A stretch of 9,482 nt of DNA from Thermoplasmata archaeon (lineage in GTDB: Archaea; Thermoplasmatota; Thermoplasmata; Lutacidiplasmatales; UBA184), in NCBI GenBank assembly GCA_022750355.1, contig JAKIVW010000068.1, forward strand, positions 1 to 9,482, given 5' to 3'. Below are positions 1 through 6,990 of the stretch, one piece after another. A program made the position numbers and the translations under genes. The notes beneath the pieces are model-generated. The model was not told the DNA's origin, did not search any database, and saw nothing but the letters and a program-made list of their open reading frames with translations. The stretch's first letter is position 1. Each line of letters opens with the position of its first letter.

Positions 1-632
1 AGGGCGTCCGAGGTCAGCAGCACCGGCAGGTTGATCAGGTTCACGACCGCGAAGTATACTTGCGGCACGTCCAGGAGGATCCCGATCGTCAGGAAGACGG
101 TCGCGAACATCAACGACAGAAGGACGATCGCGAGCACGATGTCGATCGCTCCGAACGCATCGATCGGAGCGGTGACCCGTAGGCCGCTCAGCCCGGGCAC
201 GTGCGCGAACAGGACCGCGAGCCCGAGGACGAAGAACGCGAGGAGGACCGGTTGCGCGGCGCCCGCGATCAGTCGGGACCCGAACACCGCAGCCGACGGC
301 GCCGGGGTTCCCCGCGTGCGCTTGAAGATCCCAAACAGCTTGTCGAAGATGACGTTCGCCCCGATGAACAGGGTCGAGGTGACGCAGACGAACCCGACCA
401 TCCCTCCGGCGAAATAGGAGTAGTAGTTGGGGGCCCCACGGAAGTAGGCGTCCAGCACCTGCTGCGCCGTCTCTCCGGGAGGACGGGGGAACGCGAGCGG
501 GTTGATGTTGAACCCTTGGCCGAACAGCAGCAGGTAGAGGAGGGGCAGGAGGAGCGACGTGAAGATCGCCTGCGGGTTGCGGGCGAGCTTCAGGAACTCC
601 CGGCGGGTGAGGGCGGTGAGTTCGCGCAGCAT
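1..632 (-). CDS. ABC-2 type transporter permease, N-terminal 210 residues (runs off the left edge)
   Basis: Membrane subunit of an ABC exporter, partner of the ATPase encoded immediately upstream. I translated the minus strand from the ATG at 632; the frame stays open to base 1, so the C-terminus lies outside the window. Hydrophobic segments fall at about residues 23-39, 73-95, 120-144, 161-187 and 190-206, after a basic cytoplasmic N-terminus (RREFLKLARNPQ) typical of DrrB/NodJ-like ABC-2 permeases. The cytoplasmic stretch FGIFKRTRGTPAPS (about 100-113) matches the family's conserved coupling region. A strong Shine-Dalgarno (GGGGAGG) sits 6-7 bases upstream, inside the ATPase gene, and the ATG overlaps the ATPase stop as TGATG, so translation is coupled. 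The family exports drugs, lipids or polysaccharides; the substrate cannot be read from sequence. Confidence 0.9.
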   Translation of the reverse strand, partial: MLRELTALTRREFLKLARNPQAIFTSLLLPLLYLLLFGQGFNINPLAFPRPPGETAQQVLDAYFRGAPNYYSYFAGGMVGFVCVTSTLFIGANVIFDKLFGIFKRTRGTPAPSAAVFGSRLIAGAAQPVLLAFFVLGLAVLFAHVPGLSGLRVTAPIDAFGAIDIVLAIVLLSLMFATVFLTIGILLDVPQVYFAVVNLINLPVLLTSDA

Positions 633-1651
633 CAACGCCTCCCCTGGAGGGCGCCGCGGACCCGTTGCATCATCACGGCCCTGTCGGTCGCGGTCGGGCC
701 CTCTTCCTCCCGGTACTCGCGCCCGGTGAATTCGAGGAACACTTCGTCCAGGCTCGGGCGTTTGACGACGATCCCGGTCACTGCCGCGCCGCCCCGGTAG
801 CATCCCTCCACGGCAATGGGCACCAAGGTTTCGCCGCTGGTGCACTTGATCCGGTACGAGTCGCCCTGTCGCTGGACCGAACTCACGCCGGCCAGAGGTC
901 GAAGGACCTCGGTCATGTCCGGGGCTCCGGCGGCGGTCTTCACCGTGACCACGTCGCCTCCCAGCTTGTCCTTCAACTCGTTGGGCGTGCCTTCGGCGAC
1001 GATCTTGCCGTGGTCGATGATCGCGATCCGGTCGCACATCGTGTCGGCTTCGTCGAGGTAGTGGGTCGTGACGAACACCGTCATACCGGTCTCCTTCCGC
1101 AGCGTTTGGACGAATCCCCAGAATCCGGCCCGTCCTTGCGGGTCGAGCCCCAGGGTGGGCTCGTCCAAGAACAGGACCTTCGGGCGATGGACCAGGCCCA
1201 CCGCGAGCTCGAGCCGCCGGCGCATCCCGCCGGAGTAGGTCTTGGAGTAGCGGTCGGCCGCATCGGTGAGATGCATTTCTGCGATGAGGGCATTGGCCCG
1301 GCTACGGCCCTCGGAACGAGAGACCCCGTAGGTCCCGGCGGCGACCTCCAGATTCTCCCGACCGGTCAGGTCACCGTCGGCCGTCGACTCTTGGAAGATC
1401 ACGCCGATCCGGCGTTTCACTTCTTCCGGGTGTTGGCTCACTTCGAGGCCGCCGACCACGGCGCGCCCCGAAGTGGGACGCAATCCGGCCGAGAGCATCG
1501 AGACGGTCGTGGTCTTTCCGGCGCCGTTGGGTCCGAGGAAACCGAAGATCTCACCGGGGGCCACGTTGAAGCTCACTCCGTCGACCGCGCGCACTTTCCC
1601 CTTATAGACCTTGACGAGGTCCTCGGCGACGATCGCTCCGGTGGTTTGCAT
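632..1651 (-). CDS. ABC transporter ATP-binding protein, DrrA-like
   Basis: Cytoplasmic ATPase that drives the ABC-2 permease. All nucleotide-binding motifs are visible: Walker A GPNGAGKTT (residues 40-48), Q-loop Gln87, signature YSGGMRRR (139-146), Walker B VLFLDEP with catalytic Glu164, D-loop GLD (168-170) and switch His197 in TTH. The C-terminal extension after about residue 230, ending in PSLDEVFLEFTGRE (299-312), is the hallmark of the DrrA/NatA-type daunorubicin-resistance group. At 339 residues it has the usual length. The start ATG at 1651 is preceded by GAGGAGAG at the proper distance, and that Shine-Dalgarno contains the stop codon of the PadR gene. Cotranscribed with PadR and permease and presumably repressed by PadR. 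Likely exports a toxic amphipathic compound; substrate unknown. Confidence 0.95.
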   Translation of the reverse strand: MQTTGAIVAEDLVKVYKGKVRAVDGVSFNVAPGEIFGFLGPNGAGKTTTVSMLSAGLRPTSGRAVVGGLEVSQHPEEVKRRIGVIFQESTADGDLTGRENLEVAAGTYGVSRSEGRSRANALIAEMHLTDAADRYSKTYSGGMRRRLELAVGLVHRPKVLFLDEPTLGLDPQGRAGFWGFVQTLRKETGMTVFVTTHYLDEADTMCDRIAIIDHGKIVAEGTPNELKDKLGGDVVTVKTAAGAPDMTEVLRPLAGVSSVQRQGDSYRIKCTSGETLVPIAVEGCYRGGAAVTGIVVKRPSLDEVFLEFTGREYREEEGPTATDRAVMMQRVRGALQGRR

Positions 1652-1664
1652 GATGGTTCTCTCC

Positions 1665-2066
1665 TCAGTTCTTGAGCCGTCGTAGTCGCTCGGCGACCGC
1701 GTCGAGCTCCGTTTGGATCGGTCGGGTGGCGGTGGGTTCGGACCTCTTGAGGTCTTCGAGGTAGGCGGTGAGGCCGGACAGCTCGCGCAGGACGTCTGCG
1801 GGAGTCCGAGGACTCGAGGGACCGGGCCACCCCCATACGCGCTCGCCCCCCTCCACCACGAGATATCGGCCGTCCTCGCGTTTCCGGAGCGAGCCCTCCT
1901 GCACCATCTCCTCGAGCAGCGGATACACCGACCCCGGGGAAGGCCTCCACCAACCGTGGGTCATCACCTCCATGTCGTCCATGATCTCCGCGCCGTTGCG
2001 CGGGGTCCGTTGGAGGATCATGAGGACCCAGTTGCGGAGTCCTCGCTTCTTGCGCATGTGCCACAT
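1665..2066 (-). CDS. PadR family transcriptional regulator
   Basis: Small winged-helix DNA-binding repressor (133 aa) heading the ABC operon. The N-terminal domain carries the PadR pattern: helix RNWVLMILQRTPRNGAEIMD, then the recognition-helix motif PSPGSVYPLLEEMVQEG (about 43-59) and the wing with KREDGRYLV. The C-terminal part (about 85-133) is a helical dimerisation segment ending in an Arg-rich helix. The ATG at 2066 lacks a clear Shine-Dalgarno, so a leaderless transcript is plausible; Met4 at 2057 is an alternative. Directly upstream (2076-2097) lie overlapping CGATA/TATCG dyads, a likely autoregulatory operator. PadR proteins commonly repress adjacent ABC or MFS exporters until a ligand binds. 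Its gene ends within the ATPase ribosome-binding site, 13 bases before that start. Confidence 0.93.
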   Translation of the reverse strand: MWHMRKKRGLRNWVLMILQRTPRNGAEIMDDMEVMTHGWWRPSPGSVYPLLEEMVQEGSLRKREDGRYLVVEGGERVWGWPGPSSPRTPADVLRELSGLTAYLEDLKRSEPTATRPIQTELDAVAERLRRLKN

Positions 2067-2075
2067 GAGTCGTAT

Positions 2076-2097
2076 TTCCGATATCGGAATACCGATA
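2076..2097. promoter_or_regulatory. Candidate PadR operator/promoter: overlapping inverted repeats
   Basis: A perfect 14-bp palindrome TTCCGATATCGGAA (2076-2089) overlaps a second dyad, TATCGG-AATA-CCGATA (2082-2097). This makes three CGATA-type half-sites within 22 bases, starting 10 bases upstream of the padR ATG. The position, where a TATA box for a short-leader or leaderless archaeal transcript would lie, suits repression by steric block. The dyads are seen directly; the link to PadR is inferred from position and from the habit of this family to autoregulate. Confidence 0.5.
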
Positions 2098-2220
2098 ATC
2101 CCATTTAGCGTTAACTCACCATCAGTGCGCCGGTTGCTTGCGCGCGCCCTTTCCGCTCCCTCCCACTCGGAAGCCCCGAGTCGCGGGTGCTCCCTGGCAA
2201 CCCGTCGCAGTCAGGAAACC

Positions 2221-3498
2221 TCAGCGGAGGAAGAGCCAGACCAGGTTCGCGGTGGCGAGACATGCGATCATGATCGGGAAGGACCGCCGAACGAACTGGC
2301 TCCATGAGATCGTCACTCCGAGTCGACGGGCGACGCCGAGACCTACGATGTTGCCCGAGGCACCGATCGGGGTTCCGTTCCCGCCGATGTCGTTCCCCAG
2401 CGCCACCGCGTAGACCAGGGACGAGGTCGACATTCCCGTGCCCGCCCCGAGGCGAGCGATGAGGGGGGCGGCGGCCGCGGCCAACGGCACACTGTTCACC
2501 ACGGCGGAGAGGAGGCCAAACGTCCACAACAGCAGAGAACCCGTCACGAGCAGGTTCCCACCGCCCGCCGTGCCGAAACCTCCCGAAAGTGATGCGATGA
2601 CTCCCGTCGTCACCAGCCCGCCCACGAGAATGAAGAGGAATGTGAAAAACGCGAGGGTCTCGAAGTCGACCGACCGGAACAGCGCGCGGATCCGGGCCGG
2701 CCCCGCCAGCGCGAATCCGGCGAACGCGGCCGCGAGGCCGATCGCCCAGACCGGGACTCCGAGCGGCGCTTGGACGGCCAGGACGACCATCAGACCGCCA
2801 AACACGGCGAGGGAGGCGGCCACCGGGCTCCGGTCCAAGACGGCCGGCGCGACATGGTCGAGGTTCGGCGGAGCGTGGGTTCGCTCGACGCTCCGTGAGA
2901 AGAGAAGGAGGGCTACGGCGAGACCCGCTACCGCCGGCAGGCCGGTATGGAGCAGGAAATCGAAGAAGGAGAGATGGAAGTACGTTCCGAGGATCAAGTT
3001 CGGCGGGTCGCCCACCAGGGTGGCCGCTCCTCCGAGATTCGCCGCGGAGATCTCCGCGATCAACAACGGGATCGGGTCCTGGCCCACCCTCCTCGCCGTC
3101 TCGATCGTGATCGCGGAGAGGACCAGGACGACGACGATCGAGTCGAGGAAGGCCGAGAGGACGAAGGCCAGCCCCGTCAATCCCAGGAAGAGGAGGACCG
3201 CACGGCCCTGGGTCCGTTGGGCGAGGCGAAACCCGGCCCAGCGAAAGAATCCCAGAAGGCTCAACAGGGTGGCGAAGACGAACAGCCCGAGAAGGAGGGC
3301 GAGGGTGTTCCATTGGAGAAGCCCGCCCTGCCCGTCCCATCCGGTGGGCCACAGGGCGCTGATGGGGACGAGACCGCTCCCGAGCATCACGGCTGCGCCT
3401 CCGGCGGCGAGAAGCAGACGGTACCGTTCCTTCCAAACGACCAAAACGTAGGTGACGACGACGATCGCGGTGGCGGCGGACATCGCCGCGCTCCACAT
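2221..3498 (-). CDS. Ion transporter of the ArsB/NhaD/CitMHS (IT) superfamily
   Basis: Polytopic inner-membrane transporter (425 aa, about 11-12 hydrophobic segments). Two internally related halves are recognisable: SAFLDSIVVVLVL (115-127) with GGAATLVGDPPNLILG (156-171) in the first half, and SAVVNSVPLAAAAAP (331-345) with ALGNDIGGNGTPIGASGNIV (366-385) in the second. The GD-PPN and GGNGTPIGAS loops are the signature re-entrant segments of this superfamily, which includes arsenite, Na+/H+ and dicarboxylate carriers. Which ion is moved cannot be decided; arsenic genes are absent nearby. The start at 3498 is 9 bases after the stop of the K+ channel gene, with a weak TAGGA ribosome site made partly from that stop; Met6 (3483) is an alternative. 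The tight spacing argues for cotranscription and a joint role in ion homeostasis. Confidence 0.88.
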   Translation of the reverse strand: MWSAAMSAATAIVVVTYVLVVWKERYRLLLAAGGAAVMLGSGLVPISALWPTGWDGQGGLLQWNTLALLLGLFVFATLLSLLGFFRWAGFRLAQRTQGRAVLLFLGLTGLAFVLSAFLDSIVVVLVLSAITIETARRVGQDPIPLLIAEISAANLGGAATLVGDPPNLILGTYFHLSFFDFLLHTGLPAVAGLAVALLLFSRSVERTHAPPNLDHVAPAVLDRSPVAASLAVFGGLMVVLAVQAPLGVPVWAIGLAAAFAGFALAGPARIRALFRSVDFETLAFFTFLFILVGGLVTTGVIASLSGGFGTAGGGNLLVTGSLLLWTFGLLSAVVNSVPLAAAAAPLIARLGAGTGMSTSSLVYAVALGNDIGGNGTPIGASGNIVGLGVARRLGVTISWSQFVRRSFPIMIACLATANLVWLFLR

Positions 3499-3507
3499 AC
3501 CGGCGTC

Positions 3508-4563
3508 CTAGCGGCCTTGGTGGGTGCCGAACCACCTGTGGAAGCGGCGAAGATTCTCCAGGGACCCGATGAGCAAGATCGCATCCCCCGGCTGGAATCG
3601 GAAAGTGGAGGGCGGGTTGAGGACCGTCTTGAACTCACCCTCCCCGTCGGGCCGCGCGTACCCGATGACGAGGCAATCGGTCTGACGTCGGACCAGGGTC
3701 TCGGCGTCGGGCAGCGTTTGGGTGGAGACGGGAGTTCGGTCGGTAAGGAGATACTCGGTCATGTCCGCCGCAAAGCTGGCCTCGGTGAGGTCTTCGACCG
3801 CATTGGCGACATCGGGACGGAACGCCGCGTCCGCGCACAGACGGCCCCCCATGTCCTGGGGGGAGGCGACGTAGGTCACACCGGCCGTCTTCAGCGTCGC
3901 CTTTAGTTCCGGGCGAGCGACCGATACCACGATTCGAATCTTGGGTGCGATCGACCGCACGTTGAGGGCCGCGACGAGATTCACCGTGTCGTCCGGGCTG
4001 CAGACCACGACCGAATGCGCCGCGGGAATGTTGACGCGTTTGAGGATCTCGAGGTCGGCGGGGGGCCCGACCGTCACGAACAGTTGATGCTCGGGGGCGA
4101 GCGAGCGGATGTAGGACACCTCGTCGGCCTTCTCGGTCACGATGGCGACCTTCTCCTCGGCCACCAACAGTTCCCGGACGGCGGCTCGTCCCACGCCCCC
4201 GTACCCGAGCACAACGATGTGCCCTGAGAAATTGGTGCCCAGAGTTCCGAGGGCGCGGTGCTGGGCTTCCTCGGACACGACCCCGAGGACGACCGAGACG
4301 AGATAAGCGCTCAGGAAGACCTCGGTCGCGATGATCCCGAGCGTGAAGATCTTCGCGTTGGCGGTGGTGGGAACAATGTCCCCATACCCGACGGTCGCGA
4401 TGGTCACCATCGCCCAATAGAACGAGTTGAGGAGCCCGGGGCGGGGGGTCTCGAGCTCGTAGAACCCGAAAACCGCCACTAGGTAAACGGCGGCGTACGC
4501 TGCGAGGAACTTCCACAACCGTCGGAAGAGGAGGGCGGCGTAGCCGATCGTGGGGGACCGCAC
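3508..4563 (-). CDS. Potassium channel, 2-TM pore fused to an RCK (TrkA-N/TrkA-C) domain, MthK-like
   Basis: Ligand-gated K+ channel of the plasma membrane (351 aa). TM1 lies at about 17-35, the pore helix at 44-56, the selectivity filter TVGYGD at 57-62, and TM2 at about 72-96. The RCK domain follows: a Rossmann fold with HIVVLGYGGVGR (115-126), acidic Glu144 at the end of beta2 where the nucleotide ribose is usually bound, and SVVVCSPDDTVNL in mid-domain. A TrkA-C/RCK-C domain covers about 262-346 (FRFQPGDAILLIGSLENLRRF). Length and order match archaeal MthK-type channels, where the RCK ring opens the pore on Ca2+ or nucleotide binding. No ATG precedes the pore in frame, so the start is GTG at 4563, with only GGAAA upstream. 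The ion-transporter gene follows after 9 bases, indicating an operon. Confidence 0.93.
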   Translation of the reverse strand: MRSPTIGYAALLFRRLWKFLAAYAAVYLVAVFGFYELETPRPGLLNSFYWAMVTIATVGYGDIVPTTANAKIFTLGIIATEVFLSAYLVSVVLGVVSEEAQHRALGTLGTNFSGHIVVLGYGGVGRAAVRELLVAEEKVAIVTEKADEVSYIRSLAPEHQLFVTVGPPADLEILKRVNIPAAHSVVVCSPDDTVNLVAALNVRSIAPKIRIVVSVARPELKATLKTAGVTYVASPQDMGGRLCADAAFRPDVANAVEDLTEASFAADMTEYLLTDRTPVSTQTLPDAETLVRRQTDCLVIGYARPDGEGEFKTVLNPPSTFRFQPGDAILLIGSLENLRRFHRWFGTHQGR

Positions 4564-4695
4564 GGTTTCCGGATGAGGTGGCGGCCCTAAGGATTTCGTA
4601 CGGGCCCGCCACCGCCCATTTTGGACCCCGTCGACCTTTCCTTTACCAAAAGGGATGGCGCAATGACGGGGGCCCGTCTAGAAATTCGGCCACCT

Positions 4696-4718
4696 GCCCA
4701 AAAACTACCGCACAGAAA
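4696..4718 (-). terminator. Possible U-tract terminator of the MFS gene
   Basis: On the minus strand two T-runs (TTTT at 4718-4715 and TTTTT at 4704-4700) lie about 125-140 bases past the MFS stop codon. Archaeal RNA polymerase can stop at such T-runs without a strong hairpin. The stretch overlaps the repeat copy at 4708-4770, so its base composition may have another cause. Weak call. Confidence 0.25.
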
Positions 4719-4770
4719 ATGGTGTTTGGCGAGGCCGGGCCTTGAGGTTTCGTCCGAAAAGGGCCGCTTG
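4708..4770. repeat. Intergenic dispersed repeat, partial copy (downstream of the MFS gene)
   Basis: Bases 4735-4763 match 7058-7086 at 24 of 29 positions without gaps, sharing CCTTGAGG, GTCCG and AAAG cores. The preceding CGCACAGAAAATGG (4710-4723) resembles the tandem unit CTGCACAGAAATGG found at 6287-6299. The order of blocks is the same as in the copy near 7040-7090. The rest of the 278-base gap between the MFS and K+ channel genes (4564-4841) holds the K+ channel promoter region, where I see no convincing TATA box, and no ORF I trust. Confidence 0.6.
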
Positions 4771-4841
4771 CTCGCAAACCCCCCCTTTTGCCCGACAACT
4801 CAGGCCACCCGCCCCCCGGTCGGTCGATGCTCAGGTCAGCG

Positions 4842-6080
4842 TCAGGGGACGGGGCCGGCATTGTACCGCAGCGAACGGAGGCCCGGCAGAGCCAGAAGGA
4901 CGACACCGTTCCCCAGGAGCCCGACTGCCGCCACTGCGTATACGAACAGAATCCCATGGGACGATGCGAGTAGTCCCCCGACGATCAACCCGGCCGGAAT
5001 CGCGACGAACGCCCCAACCGAATCGATGCTCAAGACCCGGGCAAGGATCTCGTTCGGCACAATCGCCTGCATCGTCGAGTAGTAGACCGTGTTGATGAGA
5101 CCGATGGTGATCCCCGCGCCGAGGGCGCCGGCGAGCGAAACGGGGAGGCTCCGCCCCACATACAAGAGGATGACCGTACCGCCCTGTGCGAGGACGCCGG
5201 CCCCCATCAGGAGCCCGGCAAACCTGCGGGCGCGCATGCGAGGGACGGCGAGGGCCCCGAACACCGCGCCCGCCGCGAGCGCAGCCACGATGTACCCGTA
5301 CGCCGCCACGTCGCCCCCGTAGACCGTGGCCGCATAGACGACGAAGAAGCTGATGACCATCGTAAGGAGGAAGTTGGCCGGCAAGAACCCGAAGGTGGCC
5401 TCGAGGACCGGCCGGTGGGCCCGCATGTACTGGACTCCCTCCCCGAACTCCCTGCGGAACGACCGGACGGCGACCCCGGCCTCCGCGATCGGCCGCCCGT
5501 ACGAGGTCGCGATCTGGAACAGGAAGATTGCCGAGAGGGCGTAGGTGGCCGCATTGATCCCGAACCCCGTGACCGCCCCGGCAAAGACGATGACAAGCCC
5601 GGCGGCCCCGGCGCCCACCGTATAGCCGGTTTGGGTGAGCGCAGACAGCAGCCCGTTCGCTCCCTCTAACTGCCCGGTCGGAACGATGCGCGGGAGGATG
5701 GCTTGGCTCGCGGGCGTGAAGAGGGCGGAGAAGCTGTAGACGAGTGTCATCGCACCGAGAACGAGGAGGAGGGAGAACCCGACGAAAAAGAGGGAAGCGG
5801 CGAGCACTGCCATCACGACAAACCGGACGAGGTCCGCGGTGATCATGATACGACGGCGGTCGTATCGGTCGGCGAGGACACCCGCGAAAAGGCCGAGGGC
5901 TATTCCGGGTAAAATTCCGGTGAGACCGACGTACGCGACATCCAACGTGCTCCCGGTGTAATGGTACACGAGCCAGTTGACCGACACACTCGACACCGCC
6001 CCGCCGATCGAGGAGGCGACCGACGAGCCGAGGAGGGAGCCAAACCCTCCTATGCGCAGCGAGGGGCTAGAGTCCGCCAT
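4842..6080 (-). CDS. Major facilitator superfamily exporter (EntS/MFS_3-like)
   Basis: Twelve-helix proton-driven exporter, 412 aa from the chosen start. The diagnostic loop 2-3 motif A is present as GVLADRYDRRR (67-77), followed by paired six-helix halves; the central cytoplasmic loop lies near residue 185-210 (SFRREFGEGVQYMRAHRPV), a pattern seen in the enterobactin-exporter-like MFS_3 group. The segment LFTPASQAILPRIVP belongs to the same group. The frame also opens at an ATG at 6167, adding 29 hydrophilic residues. I prefer 6080 because family members begin just before TM1 and because the extra stretch contains an 8-bp dyad (6111-6132) that looks like a leader element. Only a weak CGGGAA precedes the ATG. 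Monocistronic: the next minus-strand gene starts 278 bases on. Substrate unknown, probably a small organic compound. Confidence 0.9.
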   Translation of the reverse strand: MADSSPSLRIGGFGSLLGSSVASSIGGAVSSVSVNWLVYHYTGSTLDVAYVGLTGILPGIALGLFAGVLADRYDRRRIMITADLVRFVVMAVLAASLFFVGFSLLLVLGAMTLVYSFSALFTPASQAILPRIVPTGQLEGANGLLSALTQTGYTVGAGAAGLVIVFAGAVTGFGINAATYALSAIFLFQIATSYGRPIAEAGVAVRSFRREFGEGVQYMRAHRPVLEATFGFLPANFLLTMVISFFVVYAATVYGGDVAAYGYIVAALAAGAVFGALAVPRMRARRFAGLLMGAGVLAQGGTVILLYVGRSLPVSLAGALGAGITIGLINTVYYSTMQAIVPNEILARVLSIDSVGAFVAIPAGLIVGGLLASSHGILFVYAVAAVGLLGNGVVLLALPGLRSLRYNAGPVP

Positions 6081-6110
6081 TTTCCCGGGCCGTACCCCGC
6101 CTTGAGGCAC

Positions 6111-6132
6111 GCGCGCTCGTTCTTGAGCGTGC
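6111..6132 (-). promoter_or_regulatory. Dyad in the MFS leader region
   Basis: Arms 6111-6118 (GCGCGCTC) and 6125-6132 (GAGCGTGC) pair over 8 positions, seven Watson-Crick and one G-T, around a 6-base loop. The dyad lies 31-52 bases upstream of the preferred MFS start. It could be a repressor site or an RNA hairpin in the 5' leader. It would be inside the coding region if the longer start at 6167 were used. Confidence 0.35.
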
Positions 6133-6232
6133 ACGTCGGAGAAAACTACAACGCCGACTCGGTCCATAACACTGGACGAAAGGTCTGAGGCGAGTCCGAA
6201 ACTCCTCTCCTGATACGCCTATTCGAACAAGG

Positions 6233-6350
6233 CGGAGCCTAGAGGCTTCGCCCATAAACGCCTCCCTGCACAGAAGCGAGCACCCCTGCACAGAAATGGA
6301 GCGCCCCGCGCAGTGAGTCCGACCCAGGATCTAGTTCTCGGGCAAAGCCG
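6233..6350. repeat. Intergenic dispersed repeat, copy upstream of the SRPBCC gene
   Basis: A composite copy made of three blocks. Bases 6233-6259 match the block at 7058-7084 (19 of 27). Bases 6264-6315 hold a 20-base-period tandem repeat: CCCTGCACAGAA at 6264 and again exactly at 6284, and a degenerate third unit at 6304. Bases 6329-6350 (ATCTAGTTCTCGGGCAAAGC and two more) match 7039-7060 at 21 of 22. Over 6281-6350 the identity with 6991-7060 is 55 of 70, ungapped. It fills the gap between the divergent MFS and SRPBCC genes and encodes nothing I can recognise; short ORFs through it exist on the minus strand because the region is GC-rich. Confidence 0.75.
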
Positions 6351-6361
6351 TCGGCACCCGG

Positions 6362-6398
6362 GGCCGCTTCGCGGCCGCGCCCGGAGACCCGGCTTAAG
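6362..6398 (+). promoter_or_regulatory. Candidate promoter of the SRPBCC gene with adjacent GC hairpin
   Basis: CTTAAG (6393-6398) is the only AT-rich hexamer here and is centred about 26 bases before the ATG at 6422, the spacing expected of an archaeal TATA box with a leaderless or near-leaderless transcript. Just upstream is a perfect hairpin GGCCGC-TTC-GCGGCC (6362-6376), which could be an operator or the end of the upstream repeat. The call rests on position only. Confidence 0.35.
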
Positions 6399-6421
6399 AC
6401 GTCCCACCGGTGTCCCGGCCC

Positions 6422-6910
6422 ATGCCCGAACGGGGCCACCGGATCTACGGGACCACTACGGTGCGTCTCTCCCTAGTGATTCACGCCCCGTCGCGCTACG
6501 TGTATGATTGGTGCACGGACTACCGGAGCGACGACGGACGATTTTCGAAGAGGCGTCCCCGCGCAAGGTTTCGTGTGATCGGAATTTCGCCTCGCCGCGT
6601 GCTCCGGATTCGCCTTTCCCGGGGGTCCGGTCGGGATCCCTCGATTGCGGTTGATCTAGTTCGCCTCAATCCCCCGCACTCCTGGCACCTCGACCAGATC
6701 GACGAGACCGACCGGCAGTCCTTGGACTACAGGGTCAGCACCGTCGGCCGCGCGCGGACGCGACTTCAACTGTTGGTCACCGAACGCTGGGTCACCCCGG
6801 AATTCCCGACCCGCGAAGCCCTCCGCGCACAGGTCGCGAGGACGTGGGCTCGGTTCGCCGCCGCCATCGAGGAGGACTATCGCGCCAAACGGCCCGCTCG
6901 GGGCCGGTGA
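6422..6910 (+). CDS. SRPBCC (START/Bet v1-like) superfamily protein
   Basis: Soluble 162-residue protein with the helix-grip layout: a first strand and turn VRLSLVIHAPSRYVYDWCTD (about 14-33), a run of alternating strands (RFRVIGISPRRVLRIRL, SIAVDLVRLNPPHSWHL, SLDYRVSTVG, RTRLQLLVTERWV) and a long C-terminal helix (TREALRAQVARTWARFAAAIEEDYRAK) that closes a hydrophobic cavity. The strand containing AP(S)xYVYDW is typical of polyketide-cyclase/dehydrase-like members. These proteins bind or transport hydrophobic ligands; no catalytic residues can be named. It is the only plus-strand gene in the GC-rich part and stands alone between two repeat copies. A GTG at 6410 would add four residues; I chose ATG 6422 because of the TATA-like CTTAAG about 26 bases upstream. 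Confidence 0.8.
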   Translation: MPERGHRIYGTTTVRLSLVIHAPSRYVYDWCTDYRSDDGRFSKRRPRARFRVIGISPRRVLRIRLSRGSGRDPSIAVDLVRLNPPHSWHLDQIDETDRQSLDYRVSTVGRARTRLQLLVTERWVTPEFPTREALRAQVARTWARFAAAIEEDYRAKRPARGR

Positions 6911-6990
6911 ACGGTCCTCGACGCAACGAGCGCGTGTCGTCCGACTCATGCGCACCTATCCACATACATCCCCGTCTGTGTCCATCAATG

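Noticed and set aside
665..1675. 336-codon plus-strand frame opposite the ABC ATPase
   Set aside because: Antisense shadow of a gene with intact Walker A, signature and Walker B motifs; translation is His/Arg/Gly-rich with no domain.
2111..3535. Long 474-codon frame on the minus strand over the ion transporter
   Set aside because: Arg/Pro/Gly-rich translation with no hydrophobic pattern; the overlapping frame 2221-3498 has clear transporter motifs.
2947..3906. 319-codon plus-strand frame opposite the transporter and K+ channel
   Set aside because: Low-complexity Glu/Arg/Gly/Asp translation typical of the opposite strand of GC-rich genes.
6264..6315. CRISPR-like array
   Set aside because: Units of about 20 bases are directly adjacent without spacers of independent sequence, only two or three copies exist, and no cas gene is present.
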